Part shown: piece by piece, positions 1 to 10,125 of the stretch
Position numbering within the stretch: the first letter of the stretch is position 1
How the letters are laid out: the number at the start of each line of letters is the position of its first letter
DNA from: Dermatophagoides farinae
Lineage: Eukaryota > Arthropoda > Arachnida > Sarcoptiformes > Pyroglyphidae
Direction of reading: 5' to 3'
Length of the DNA: 64,000 nt
Assembly (NCBI RefSeq): GCF_024713945.1
Contig: NC_134681.1
Span: 434,001 to 498,000, forward strand
Notes under the pieces: model-generated
The model's database searches: none
Seen by the model: the letters and a program-made list of their open reading frames with translations, nothing else
What the model was told of the DNA's origin: nothing
Position numbers and translations under genes: made by a program

Positions 1-817
1 GTGTGTGATGAATGAAGATAAAAGAACCATCAACAAAACAAAACAAAAATTTCTTTGTAATCATAGGAGTAATTCATCATCATCATCATCATCATCATCA
101 TAATCATCATCAGAATTTTTTTTATGTTACAAACCAAAGACAACCAAGAATCAACCAGAATCCATAATCATCAATTTCAATTCATTGTCCATATCGGCAA
201 ATTTTTTTTTCTTTCAATGAATGGATGTCTGTTACATTTTTATTCAGAATAGAAATTTTGTTACCAACATCATCATGGTTACCCATCGTCATTCCTCTTA
301 AATACATACCAGATTAACACATTGAATTTGTGTGTGTGTGTGTGTTAAAGTATTGCCAAAGATCCATTATCATGCTCATCATGCTCATCATTATCATAAA
401 AATCATCATTTTTGTGGCAAAAAAAAACAATAACAACAACAACAGGCAAACATTGCATTGCATATTAAAAGTTATATATATAATTTATATCATTTTACGT
501 AAAGACAGAAATAATGATGACGATGGTGACAGAAACAACATTATTCATAAATAAAACGGACAGATTAATACGTACATTAATGTTTGTTTTGTTTTGTTTT
601 TTTTTTTGATTTTTATTTCATAATGAGAGCTCAAATTTTACCTATTCAACACACACACACAAACATACAAACAGAATAGGATTTTATTCTATTTGTATAA
701 AAGAATAAATATTGTAATCATTTACACAAGATACTGGAATAAGAAAATTTTTTTTTCTCGCATCATCGTTTGATTATATAACTAATTCATCATTTTCATA
801 ATTATTAGCCGATATTG

Positions 818-848
818 AACCAACCAACCAACCAACCAACCAACCAAC
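818..848. repeat. (AACC)n tetranucleotide microsatellite
   Basis: About eight uninterrupted copies of AACC/CCAA read directly from the sequence. It lies in intergenic DNA. Confidence 0.9.
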
Positions 849-2036
849 ATACATTGTAAATTTGATCTCAAACAAAAGAAAAACATTTGTGGCCAAAAAA
901 AAAAAATTTTCAATATCAAATTTTCTTTCATTGCTGTTATCCATTTTTATCTTGTATATTTAGTTGAATAAGTAAATCACACACACACACACAAACAAAT
1001 ACGTACAAAACGATCAATCAATTGAATTTAATGCAAAAAAAAAATGCAGGTCAAATACAATCAATTAAACACAATTGTTGCCATCATTGTTGTTGATTAA
1101 TTATGATTTAATTATGACAAAATGTCTTGGATATTTTTATCAGATATGAAAAAAACAACTTCTATTGATGATTGATTTGATGATTCCATTTTTTCATTTA
1201 TTAATGATTCCATCATTCATTTATTCATTCTGATTGATTATTATGATATTTTTAATGTGACTACACCCACCAACAAACACAAATATACAACTAACATTGA
1301 TATACGAATATATGAAACAAAACAAACAAACAAAAAAAAATACCCAAAATGATCTGTTATTATTATTATTATTATTAAAAAAACAACAACAACAACAACA
1401 AATTATCAATTGTAATAACCAGAATGAATGAAAAATTTTCTTCTCTTTTATTTTTTGTTTTTCATTCTACACAAACAAACACACAGGCGCCTCTATTCAA
1501 TTGATCGTTGTACAGGAGAGAGAAAAAAAAGCTGAAAAAAAATCTTTTATTCAGATCAATAATAATTATCGCCCATTATCATCATCATAAATTCTGTAAA
1601 TAACAGTATATCGTTGTCGTTGTTATATGAATGAAAAGATCTTACTTTCTTCTTACTTTCTTCTCTTTTTTTTTGCTTCGTTTGGTCTTTAATTTATACA
1701 AACCATAGAACATGATGATTATGATGATGATGATGATATACAAAAAAAAATTATAATGAAACAAATATGAATGTTATCATTATTATATATGATGAATATA
1801 AATGATAATGATGATCGATAATGATAATGATAATAAAGACAAAAATAAAAACAATACAATGTCAACTGAAGAATATATTGTTGTTGTTGTTGTTGTTGTT
1901 GTTGTGATGTTTATTATCATTATTATATATATTATTTATTATTATTATCAAAATGGAATCAAATAATTAATTAAAAAAAGAAAGAAAGAAGAAAAAATTT
2001 TAGCTGTTATTCTGGTGTTTGATTTGATTGTGTCTG

Positions 2037-2042
2037 TTTATT
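2037..2042 (-). terminator. Candidate poly(A) signal of the phosphatase gene
   Basis: AATAAA on the minus strand, about 15 nt after the stop codon at 2057-2059. A second copy lies near 1935. The position is plausible for a compact 3' UTR, but the motif is common by chance in DNA this AT-rich. Confidence 0.45.
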
Positions 2043-2056
2043 TCGCTTGATTATTA

Positions 2057-4089
2057 TTATTCATGTAGCCAAACAGGTAAATCATTATTTTTAATTACTG
2101 TAAATGAATCGACAATTGTACCTTGCTATATTGTGATCATTATGATTTAATTAATTTGATGTTATAAAACACATTGTATACATACCTGATCATCGGATAT
2201 TTGTTCAATATAAATATGTGTACGATTAATTATATGGAATTTTGTATAACCATAATCAACAATACGTTTAGCACTCCATGGCTGTGGTGAACGAAATAAA
2301 TCTAAACGTTCTTTACAACCAGCTGATCCAGTTATTAGATGTATTGGTGCTTGTGCATTATAATATGGATTATTTGGATCAACAGTACCATTATGGACGA
2401 TTGTATTGTAAACAGGCCACATACGTTCATAGCTATGTTCATGTGCCCAAATTTCTATATCGACACCATATTTATAGAATAAATCTTCCAATCCTAAACC
2501 AATATATGGCCATCCTTTTCGTATCTAATTTCAGAATAGAAAACAGAATTGGTTTGAAAGAAAATTAAAATCAAACAAAAAAAACAAATAAACATACGAT
2601 TGATTCGAATCTTGTACAATCATCATAATTATCATTGCCACAATACATTGGCCGATGACCGAATGTTATAATCCATGGTTGTTTATGGCGATTTTCATTT
2701 GCATTGATCAATGTTTTTTCCAACCATTCATATTGACGAAACATTTGTGTGAAACCATATTCAATGAAGAAATAGAATTCAGTTGAAAATGATATGAATT
2801 TAATTGGTCCAACATTGAATGTATAATAATGATTATTGATATTACTATCGATCATATCGTACATTGTGAAACGATTGATGTAATTGGAAAAATTACTATT
2901 CAAATGATAAAGAAATCACAATCAGTAATGAATGTTATAAGAATGAATAGATATCAAAATGAATCCAAAAAAAACTGACTAATTTTGTTCATGATTGCCA
3001 GGACAAGTTTGATATGGTACTCTGGATGCAATCGGTTCAATTCGTCTCATGAAAGCATCACCTACATATGAATCATTCTATTTATTATTTTCATTATTCA
3101 TTTTGTTATCTATTAATGGATTATATGAGAGAGTAACGTACTGAATCCAAATCATAGGCAAAATCACCTTTTGTTTGAGAGATTAGAAAAAAAGGATATT
3201 ATTATTGGATGGAATCATTCATATATCAACTTACCAACATGTATTATCATATCAATATTATTATCATCAATTTCTTTCTGTATACGTGGTATTGATTGGC
3301 CATTTTCTAAGCCTAAATCTCCAAAAATTAATATACGAGCATTCCAATCATTGTATGGATTAGGACTTTTAAAATTATACAATAACGATGAAAGTGTTTG
3401 AAATCCATTTGATCCATAACATTGATAATCTAAAAATGAAACAACAACAAAAAAAATGTTAATTAATAAAAAATGATAATGAAAATTATTTCATTGTCAT
3501 ATAAATACCACTGACAATAACGAATGGAAGGTTTTAAATTCGACAATCGAACACGATGAATATAATGTTTTCGATGTTTAGGACCACCATCAATAAATAC
3601 ATTACAATCACCAAATGCAAATCGATTCAATTGATTCGAATCGATACCATATTTAACCATTGTTTGATTACATGATGAATACGTTGTCCATGTAATAATA
3701 ATGTCACTGGTATTGGCTTAAAATTTCAAATTGAATTCATTTGTAAAAAAAAATGGTAAAAATATAATAATAATAATAAAGAATTTTTATTATTACAATT
3801 TCCAAAACACACACCAAATTATAAGTCGTATATATAATAATAATACAAACAAAACAAACAAAATGTTAATGATCATCCATGGATGATGATTTAGTGTCAA
3901 ACAATACTAACGTCCTAAAGAAATGTGTATCTGTTGTGGTCGACCATTTTCATTATCATTGTTTGATGGTTCCATAAAACCATTATGAAAATTGTAACAA
4001 AAACATAATGAAAAGAATGAAATAGTAGAAACAATAAAACGTTGTTTATAATCATATATCATTTGTGCGTGTGTTTTGTTGACAATCAA
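2057..4089 (-). CDS. ACP7: Purple acid phosphatase (ACP7-like), 8 exons
   Basis: Secreted or lysosomal metallophosphatase hydrolysing phosphomonoesters at a dinuclear metal centre. Coding exons in transcript order: 3912-4089, 3516-3716, 3235-3429, 3138-3167, 2980-3061, 2598-2895, 2186-2524, 2057-2125. They join in frame to 463 residues, typical for animal PAPs. All five PAP metal-binding blocks are visible: GDLG (Asp164), GDFAY (Asp193, Tyr196), GNHE (Asn224, His225), the GHRP block (His309) and AHEH (His356, His358). An N-terminal hydrophobic segment (about residues 17-33) could be a signal peptide. The ATG at 4087-4089 is the first in frame; a second ATG nine codons later is also possible. 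The opening fibronectin-like domain starts at PQQIHISLGPN. Exon 4 is only 30 nt and carries the GDxxY block. The next gene on the same strand is the IAP. The family call is secure; the exact edges of exons 1, 4 and 8 are by eye. Confidence 0.92.
3138..3167 (-). other. 30-nt microexon of the phosphatase gene
   Basis: Flanked by introns of 67 nt (3168-3234) and 76 nt (3062-3137). It encodes DFAYDLDSV with split codons at both ends (phase 1 in, phase 1 out). The upstream acceptor follows a pyrimidine run and ends AAAAG; the donor is GTTACT. It contains the metal ligands Asp193 and Tyr196. I chose the donor after GTAC rather than the GTACGT three bases earlier plus one because only the former keeps the downstream frame. 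Confidence 0.75.
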
Positions 4090-4616
4090 ACTATTATATG
4101 TAAATATAAACTAAAAAAAAAATCAAATTGATTTTTATTATTGAAAATCATCAATTATATAGCTGCTGAATCAAATGATGATGATGAATTTTAATATATA
4201 AGAAAATTCATCTGATGTTCCAAATAAATTGTTACAATTCAAGTGCAAAAATTGAATTACAAAGAAAAAAAGAAAGAAAGAGAGAGAAAACATTTTGTTG
4301 TCTGTGTGTCTGTTTTTGTTTTGTTGAAAATTACGTCTTAATTTTATTTTATTTATTATTTTGTCGTCATCATCATCATCATCATAAAGAAAAAAAAATC
4401 AATGATTATTGATCATTTTATTGTGATAAAATAAAATTATATATCATATCATATATATGTATGTAGCATTTAATGTGTTATGATGATTAATAAAAAACAG
4501 TAAAACATGCCAAAAAAGAGATTAAGTGAATCATTAATTAATTAATTAATTAATTCATTCATTCATTCATTGTTGATGAGAAAAAAAAGAGATATTTTTT
4601 TGTTTTGTTTTGTTTA
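4090..4616. other. Intergenic spacer between phosphatase and IAP
   Basis: About 530 nt containing the upstream region of the phosphatase and the 3' flank of the IAP. It includes (CAT)n near 4367-4386 and an (AATT)n run near 4530-4555. No gene is seen. Confidence 0.7.
4417..4422 (-). terminator. Possible poly(A) signal of the IAP gene
   Basis: AATAAA on the minus strand about 195 nt past the IAP stop. It is the nearest clear hexamer downstream, but chance occurrence is likely at this base composition. Confidence 0.3.
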
Positions 4617-4617
4617 A

Positions 4618-6210
4618 TCATTCATCTACATGTGCAAAATATGTACGAACTTTATCCGTAATAATCTGACGACATATTGGACATGTATTTAATTGTGATG
4701 CACATTTCATACAAGCCATTTGATGTCCACATGGTAGAAATACAACTTGTATCATTTTATCATAACATATCAAACATATTAGACTAGAGTGATTGTTTTT
4801 GCTATTTTTGTTACAAAGTAACGATAATGATGATGATAATGATGATTCTCGTTCAGATTTTGGTGATAAAATATCTTCACAATCAGAATTTGAGCTAGAA
4901 TAATCGCTATCGCTCGATTCTGGTAAACAGAATATGGATGAATTTCGTAATGGTGAATCAATGCCATTATCATCAATGTTAATATCATCTTGACTTGAAG
5001 CTTGTAGAACATTCATTCGTGATAAATAATAAAACAATTTGTTGCAATCAAGAAAAAAGAAAAATTTATCCAAATATTCTTGATAAGTTTGCTGTGTATG
5101 TTTAGGTTGTCCCAATCGGCTTAATATTCGTCGTGCAGCTTGTTTCATGGCTGTAAAATTTTCAAAAGATATTTTACGTAAACAATTTATATCATAAGCT
5201 TTTGATTCATAAGGTGTTTCCATTTTCGAGCGCATTTCAATTATCTGTTTTTTGAATTTGACGAATTCTAAATAATCAGCTCCCATAATACTGATAATGA
5301 ATGGACATTCAGGAAAAAACAATGCATGCTCTTCCATTGGATTTTCTTCGGGTTTCCAGTTTATTAGATTACCGCCACAATGGTAGCAACGTGTACGATC
5401 TCCTTTTCCAGTGAAAAAGAATCCAGCATCAATAAACAATTTTTTGTCAGGTTTACCGGTTGTAGGCCAATTTTCATGTGAAAAGGTCATTTCTCGTTTG
5501 TTCTTTTCAATAAATGGCGGAAATTTAGGCGTCATTGATTTATTATAATTAATTTTGATTGGTTCTTGTCCGGGATCATTATCGATATAGAAATTTGACA
5601 CTTTTGATGAATCATTACAGTTGATATCGGGATCTGATTCGATCGGAACATTGCCGACAGGTTTGCCTTGCACGAATTGACAATTAGGAAAATGACGTCG
5701 ATGTTCTTCCATAGCCAAATCTCCTAATAAGGTATAAATTGATTTATTGATTTTTTTATCATCGAAAATAATACACATACCTTCTTCCCAATTGCGAACT
5801 TTTCCACGACAAAATGCACAACAAACACTATCATCTTTATAATAGAAAAATCCAGCTTTTGCCAATGAAGCAGGTGAAATTATATCCATTTTGGGCCATT
5901 GATGATCATATAGAATATAGGTAACCATTCTTAAACGTTCAAATCTCATTAATTTGTAGAAATTATCCAAAGAAAATCTATCATAATTAAAATCTGAATC
6001 AGTTGATGATGGTGATGATGATGATTCCCCATTATTGGATGATGATCCAGCATCAGTTGTATCACTTCTGTTACCATTTGATGTTATTTGTTGTTGATGT
6101 CGATTTTTTGAGCCAATAGATTGAATTGGATGTTGAACACATGTTCCAGAATTCATGGTTTTGCTATTGAAAATAGAATCATATGAAATTATTGATGCCA
6201 AAACATCCAT
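4618..6210 (-). CDS. Inhibitor of apoptosis, two BIRs plus RING (cIAP/DIAP1-like)
   Basis: E3 ubiquitin ligase that restrains caspases and modulates death or immune signalling in the cytosol. The unspliced reading frame is 530 codons, but it contains a 57-nt intron (5724-5780). I call two coding exons, 5781-6210 and 4618-5723, giving 511 residues. In unspliced numbering, BIR1 spans about 90-180 (Cys131, Cys134, His170, Cys177). BIR2 spans about 239-305 (Cys275, Cys278, His295, Cys302). The C-terminal RING spans 479-513 (Cys479, Cys482, Cys494, His496, Cys500, Cys503, Cys510, Cys513, with spacing typical of IAP RINGs). The N-terminal 80 residues and a linker around 400-475 are Ser/Asn/Asp-rich. 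No CARD is apparent. In BIR2, the groove position that is Trp in many IBM-binding BIRs is Phe298. The start is the first ATG of the open frame. Family assignment is secure; the orthology to DIAP1 versus cIAP is not. Confidence 0.95.
   Translation of the reverse strand: MDVLASIISYDSIFNSKTMNSGTCVQHPIQSIGSKNRHQQQITSNGNRSDTTDAGSSSNNGESSSSPSSTDSDFNYDRFSLDNFYKLMRFERLRMVTYILYDHQWPKMDIISPASLAKAGFFYYKDDSVCCAFCRGKVRNWEEGMCIIFDDKKINKSIYTLLGDLAMEEHRRHFPNCQFVQGKPVGNVPIESDPDINCNDSSKVSNFYIDNDPGQEPIKINYNKSMTPKFPPFIEKNKREMTFSHENWPTTGKPDKKLFIDAGFFFTGKGDRTRCYHCGGNLINWKPEENPMEEHALFFPECPFIISIMGADYLEFVKFKKQIIEMRSKMETPYESKAYDINCLRKISFENFTAMKQAARRILSRLGQPKHTQQTYQEYLDKFFFFLDCNKLFYYLSRMNVLQASSQDDINIDDNGIDSPLRNSSIFCLPESSDSDYSSSNSDCEDILSPKSERESSLSSSLSLLCNKNSKNNHSSLICLICYDKMIQVVFLPCGHQMACMKCASQLNTCPICRQIITDKVRTYFAHVDE
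5724..5780 (-). other. 57-nt stop-free intron inside BIR1 of the IAP
   Basis: On the minus strand the segment begins GTATGT and ends TTATTAG, has no in-frame stop and is 19 codons long, so an ORF finder reads through it. Removing it joins WEEG to DLAMEEH and restores the BIR consensus W-x2-G-D-x3-EH. Read through, it would insert 19 residues between the zinc ligands Cys134 and His170. Confidence 0.88.
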
Positions 6211-7204
6211 TGTGGATAATAAAAATCAAAAATTCAATGAAATCAACAAAAAAAAATAACCAAAATTTTAAAACATAATATAATTTAATTAATGGCTCAT
6301 TCAAAGAAAAATCAAAATAGAAAGTTCAAACCACAACTTTTATATATATTATTAATATTAAACAAAAAAAATTGTCTTACAATTGGTAGATGCAATTCTT
6401 ATCTTAATCTTGAAATCATGGAATTTTTTTTAGAAAAAAAAATTTTTTGATAACAACAAAAAAAATCGAAATAAGTCAAAAAAGAAAATAACAACAAAAT
6501 TACGCTGCTCGTTTGTGGTGTGGTCGTTCTACTCATTGCTAAGTAGAAAAAAAAACGTTGAAAATACTACTACAACAATTGTATCCTTTTTCTCTCACCC
6601 ATTCTTTTTCATACCACTACTTCAGTTTTTTTTTCATTTTGAGCATCAAACAAAAAAAGACAAGATTTATCGAAACACAATACCAAAAATCACGCATGCG
6701 TACAAAAAAAAATTGGAATCCATCATCATCACGTGCCCTAAAAAAAATATATTCAAAAAATGATGATGTGAATATTTCGAAAAGGTTAAAAAAAAACTAA
6801 ATCAAATTCAAAATTGGAAAAATTAAAAAAAAAAATTCCATCCATTTCCATTTAATTTTCATAAAAATAAAACTCATCATAAATTATCATTATGTGATAT
6901 CAATTATTTGATAAATTTTTTCCTAAAATTTCAATTACTCTTGAGTCTATAGAGATGAGAGTGTTTGATTTCGATTTTTTTTTATCTGATTAAGGTAATA
7001 TATACGTGTAATTAATTAAAATTATGGCAATAACAAAGAGAAATATTTTGTTTTTTTTTTGAACATAAAAATCTTCTAATGAACAAATCAGTGTATTCGT
7101 GCAATGAATGTGTGTGTGTGTGTGTATTGCAAATTGCATTGTATTGAATTAACCGGATGAACAATAATCATATATATCAATTTCAATTAATTAATTAATT
7201 ATTA
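6211..7204. other. Intergenic, upstream of the IAP and downstream of CPTP
   Basis: AT-rich spacer of about 1 kb without a credible gene. It includes a 10-bp palindrome ACGCATGCGT at 6692-6701 and a CACGTG E-box near 6731. A (TG)n run sits near 7109-7124. These could belong to the IAP promoter, which must lie upstream of 6210 on the minus strand. Confidence 0.55.
6692..6701. promoter_or_regulatory. NRF1-like palindrome ACGCATGCGT
   Basis: A perfect 10-bp palindrome matching the core of the NRF1/Ewg-type site GCGCATGCGC except at the outer bases. It lies about 480 nt upstream of the IAP start codon. Related ACGCATGCG copies occur at 15003 and 15537. Function is inferred from motif resemblance only. 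Confidence 0.3.
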
Positions 7205-8029
7205 TTATGGCAGATCAAGAAGTTCATGTTCTTCATAAAGTTTTTGTGTTGCTTTGAATACCTGTTCGGTAATATTAGCCATATAGGACATATTATCATT
7301 TACTTTTTTTGCACCACCATTTGGATAACGGCCACCATAAACACGTTCAACAAGATTACGACGATATGGTAATGAAATGGTTGCAATTTGTACAGATTTC
7401 CTTACATACCAAGGATGATATTTGGCTAATGTTTGATTATATGCATAACGTGCAGCTGAAACTGTACTAGCATCATCCTCTAATTTAGTTACTTCCATTA
7501 AAAATGTTGATATAAATTCTAATGCACGATGTAAACGTAATAATGTACGTGAACCGGAAGGCCGTTTTTGGTCAATTAATAAATTTTGATTACGTTCAAA
7601 TTCGATCATTAAAGCGATTGTACGATAATTGCTACCATGGTTATCATCATTTGCATATGATTCTAAAATTTCAATCTTTGAATGTACATCTTTGGTTACA
7701 AATGTGAATAATGCTCCAAACATATTGAAGAATCTGGATTATGGATAAAAAAAAGATTACATTATTATCTACTATTAATGATTAATGATAACAATAATAT
7801 CGACATACTTGATCAATTCACTGTATGCTTTTAGATAAAGGCATAAATCAATCTCAGATTTATCCTTAATGGAACGTCTAAATGAATCACAGACAAGTCT
7901 CATATCCAATGGTGATATCGATGGATCATGATCAAATTCAATACTCAATTCATCATTTGGACAATCATAATCACTATTTGGTCCATTTTGGCTATTTTCA
8001 CTATCCAATGATTTATCATCTAAATCCAT
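7205..8029 (-). CDS. CPTP: Ceramide-1-phosphate transfer protein (GLTP fold)
   Basis: Cytosolic lipid-transfer protein that moves ceramide-1-phosphate between membranes. Two coding exons, 7809-8029 and 7205-7733, join through a 75-nt intron (donor GTATGT, acceptor CCAG) to give 249 residues. The GLTP domain covers about 42-245. Residues known to hold the phosphate headgroup in CPTP appear conserved: Asp89 and Lys93 in the DVHSK motif, Arg136 and Arg140 in SRTLLR, and His180 in KYHPW. The Asp/Lys pattern and FGALFTFVTKDV favour CPTP over glycolipid-specific GLTP. An acidic, Ser/Asn-rich extension of about 40 residues precedes the domain, making the protein a little longer than the roughly 214-residue human form. 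The ATG lies one base after a probable acceptor, so a 5' UTR intron (8031-8111) is likely. Confidence 0.92.
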
Positions 8030-8030
8030 T

Positions 8031-8111
8031 CTGAAAATTGTGAATTAATTGAAAAAAAAATTCAAATTGAATTAGAAAAAATATGATATTTATTAAAAAT
8101 TATAATTTTAC
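8031..8111 (-). other. Probable 5' UTR intron of CPTP
   Basis: On the minus strand it starts GTAAAA after CAAG and ends TTTTCAG, one base before the ATG at 8027-8029. The size (81 nt) matches other introns in this window. It is inferred from splice signals only. Confidence 0.55.
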
Positions 8112-8172
8112 CTTGAAAATAAAAACAATTTGGTTCAGTCAAAGTATTAAGATATAATTTGGAGGAAAATAA

Positions 8173-8209
8173 ATGGATGGATGGATGAATGGATGGATGG
8201 ATGGATGGA
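8173..8209. repeat. (TGGA)n tetranucleotide microsatellite
   Basis: About nine copies of TGGA with one TGAA interruption, read directly. It sits upstream of CPTP in intergenic DNA. Confidence 0.9.
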
Positions 8210-10066
8210 AAGCCAAAGAGAGACAATGTGATAAATTTATAATTTAAAACCTAGATACAATATAATGATGATAAGGCTTGATATAAAACAAAAACGATCC
8301 TGGAAGATAAAATTGAGAAATTTCTGTCTTTCAATAATAACCTCTAATCGATGAACAAATAGTTGGTTATTACGGGATTTATGTTTTGGTCTTATGTTAT
8401 CGAATCAATTTTTTTTTCGCTAAAATCATGTTTATTGAATCAATAAAAAAATATTTCGATAATTTTTTTTTCTTCTTCGGTTTTTGTATATAAAATTTGT
8501 CTACATGACAATTACCGGCATGCATACACATACACACACATGTGAAATTGTAATGTCAGTGTGATTCGGAAATGACAAAAAAAATAGAATATGTATATGC
8601 ACCAGATCAATTTACACCACACAATATGGTTTTTGTCGTTGTTGTTGTTGTTGCTTTGCCAATGTTCATTCAACTTGTGATGGCAGGATTTACAACAAAC
8701 AAACAAAAAAAAATGAACAATACTGAATAGAGTAAAAGTCGGGTTAAAAACTGTTTATTTTAGTTTTTCTTCATTTTTTTGTTGTTGTTGTTGTTGTTGG
8801 TGTCGATTTCAATGATGATGTTATAATCACGATTGATATTCGATTATGGCGTAATTTCTTCTTTACTTTTATTTCTTCTTTTTTTCTGTCTATTTCTCTT
8901 TTTTTTTCTCTATCTTGCTATGAAAACTTGTTGACATTCAAATGATGATGATGATGATTGACCTTGGTTCATTTGTTTGTTTTCAAAATGGAAAGTTTAA
9001 TTTGGTTCGAAGCTTGTATGATGATGATGATAATGCTGATGGCCATGGATGGATTTGATTTTGCAATCAATATAATGTTGAAAAAATGACAACGATGAGT
9101 TGATATATATATGAATGATGATGAAAAATGTTTAAATTTTCATTTCTTTTTTTCTTACAGCCATTAATAATAATCAATCAATGAGTTTTTTTTTATTGAA
9201 AAAAAATCCTATCAACAAACAATAATTGATCATCAATATGAGAAAGTATTACTTTGATAAATTTATTTTGGCTATATATTTATTTTTGGTGATGGAAAAA
9301 AATGACGTGTTTGTTTCACACACACACATGAATTCGAATATATTCATGAATTTGATAATTTCTAGAATGGTTGAATGTGTGATTTTTATGAAAGAATTTC
9401 TTGATAATAAATTTTAAAAAAATTGACGACTTATTTTTTTAGAAATAAACGATATGTGACAATAATAATGGGTAGGGATGGGTTTTCAAAACCACCTGGA
9501 GGAAACAATAATAATAATAATAATGATGATGATTATTATTAGAACTGGGAGCAAATATAACATATATAAATTGTTATCTCATATCGATCATCATCATCAT
9601 CGTTATTATATTGGCAAAATAATGATTATGATGATGATGATGATGATGATGATGATCATTTGGTTGTTGTTGTCGTTATTGTCTCGTGTAGTGGTGGCAA
9701 AGCAATTCTATTCATATTTTATATGAGCAGAAATATAAAATTTTAATCATCATGTATGGATGTATGGATTGGACAGCATCAACAGCAACAACAACAACAC
9801 AGACCAACAAAAGGAAGAAGAATAAGCATAAAGAAAGAAACATGTCCATATATAAATCGAATTTGAATATGTGTGCTTCTGCCTTTTTTTTTATTACTTT
9901 CTCTCTGTACACACACACACACACTACGATTCTAGCGCCATCGAATATTGGTATCGAAAACAACAATTTGAAAAAAAATTCCCATTTTTTACAATTCATT
10001 TTGATGAAAACAGAAATCGTTCCAAATTACGATGTGTGTGTGTGTGTGTAAAATTGATATATTTCA

Positions 10067-10072
10067 TTTATT
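10067..10072 (-). terminator. Candidate poly(A) signal of the ATAD5-like gene
   Basis: AATAAA on the minus strand about 55 nt past the stop codon at 10126-10128. The position suits a short 3' UTR. Confidence 0.45.
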
Positions 10073-10125
10073 ATTATTATTTTGCTTCATTTTGATATAG
10101 ATATGTGAAAATTAATTTTAAAATT

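Larger units (their letters stand above)
1..2056. other. Intergenic, simple-repeat rich, no gene seen
   Basis: No open frame here resembles a protein family. The stretch holds (CAT)n near 78-102, an (AACC)n tract at 818-848, several short (CA)n runs, (ATT)n/(CAA)n around 1357-1400 and (GTT)n near 1881-1903. Its right edge is the 3' flank of the minus-strand phosphatase gene. The short ORFs here read through repeats (Asn, Ile or Cys runs) and are not credible proteins. Confidence 0.7.
8112..10125. other. Intergenic between ATAD5-like and CPTP genes
   Basis: About 2 kb with no supported gene. It contains (TGGA)n at 8173-8209, (TTG)n near 8640-8655 and 8780-8800, (GAT)n near 8942-8958 and 9630-9656, and two (CA)n/(TG)n runs near 9910 and 10032. 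The ORFs in it follow these repeats. Confidence 0.65.
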
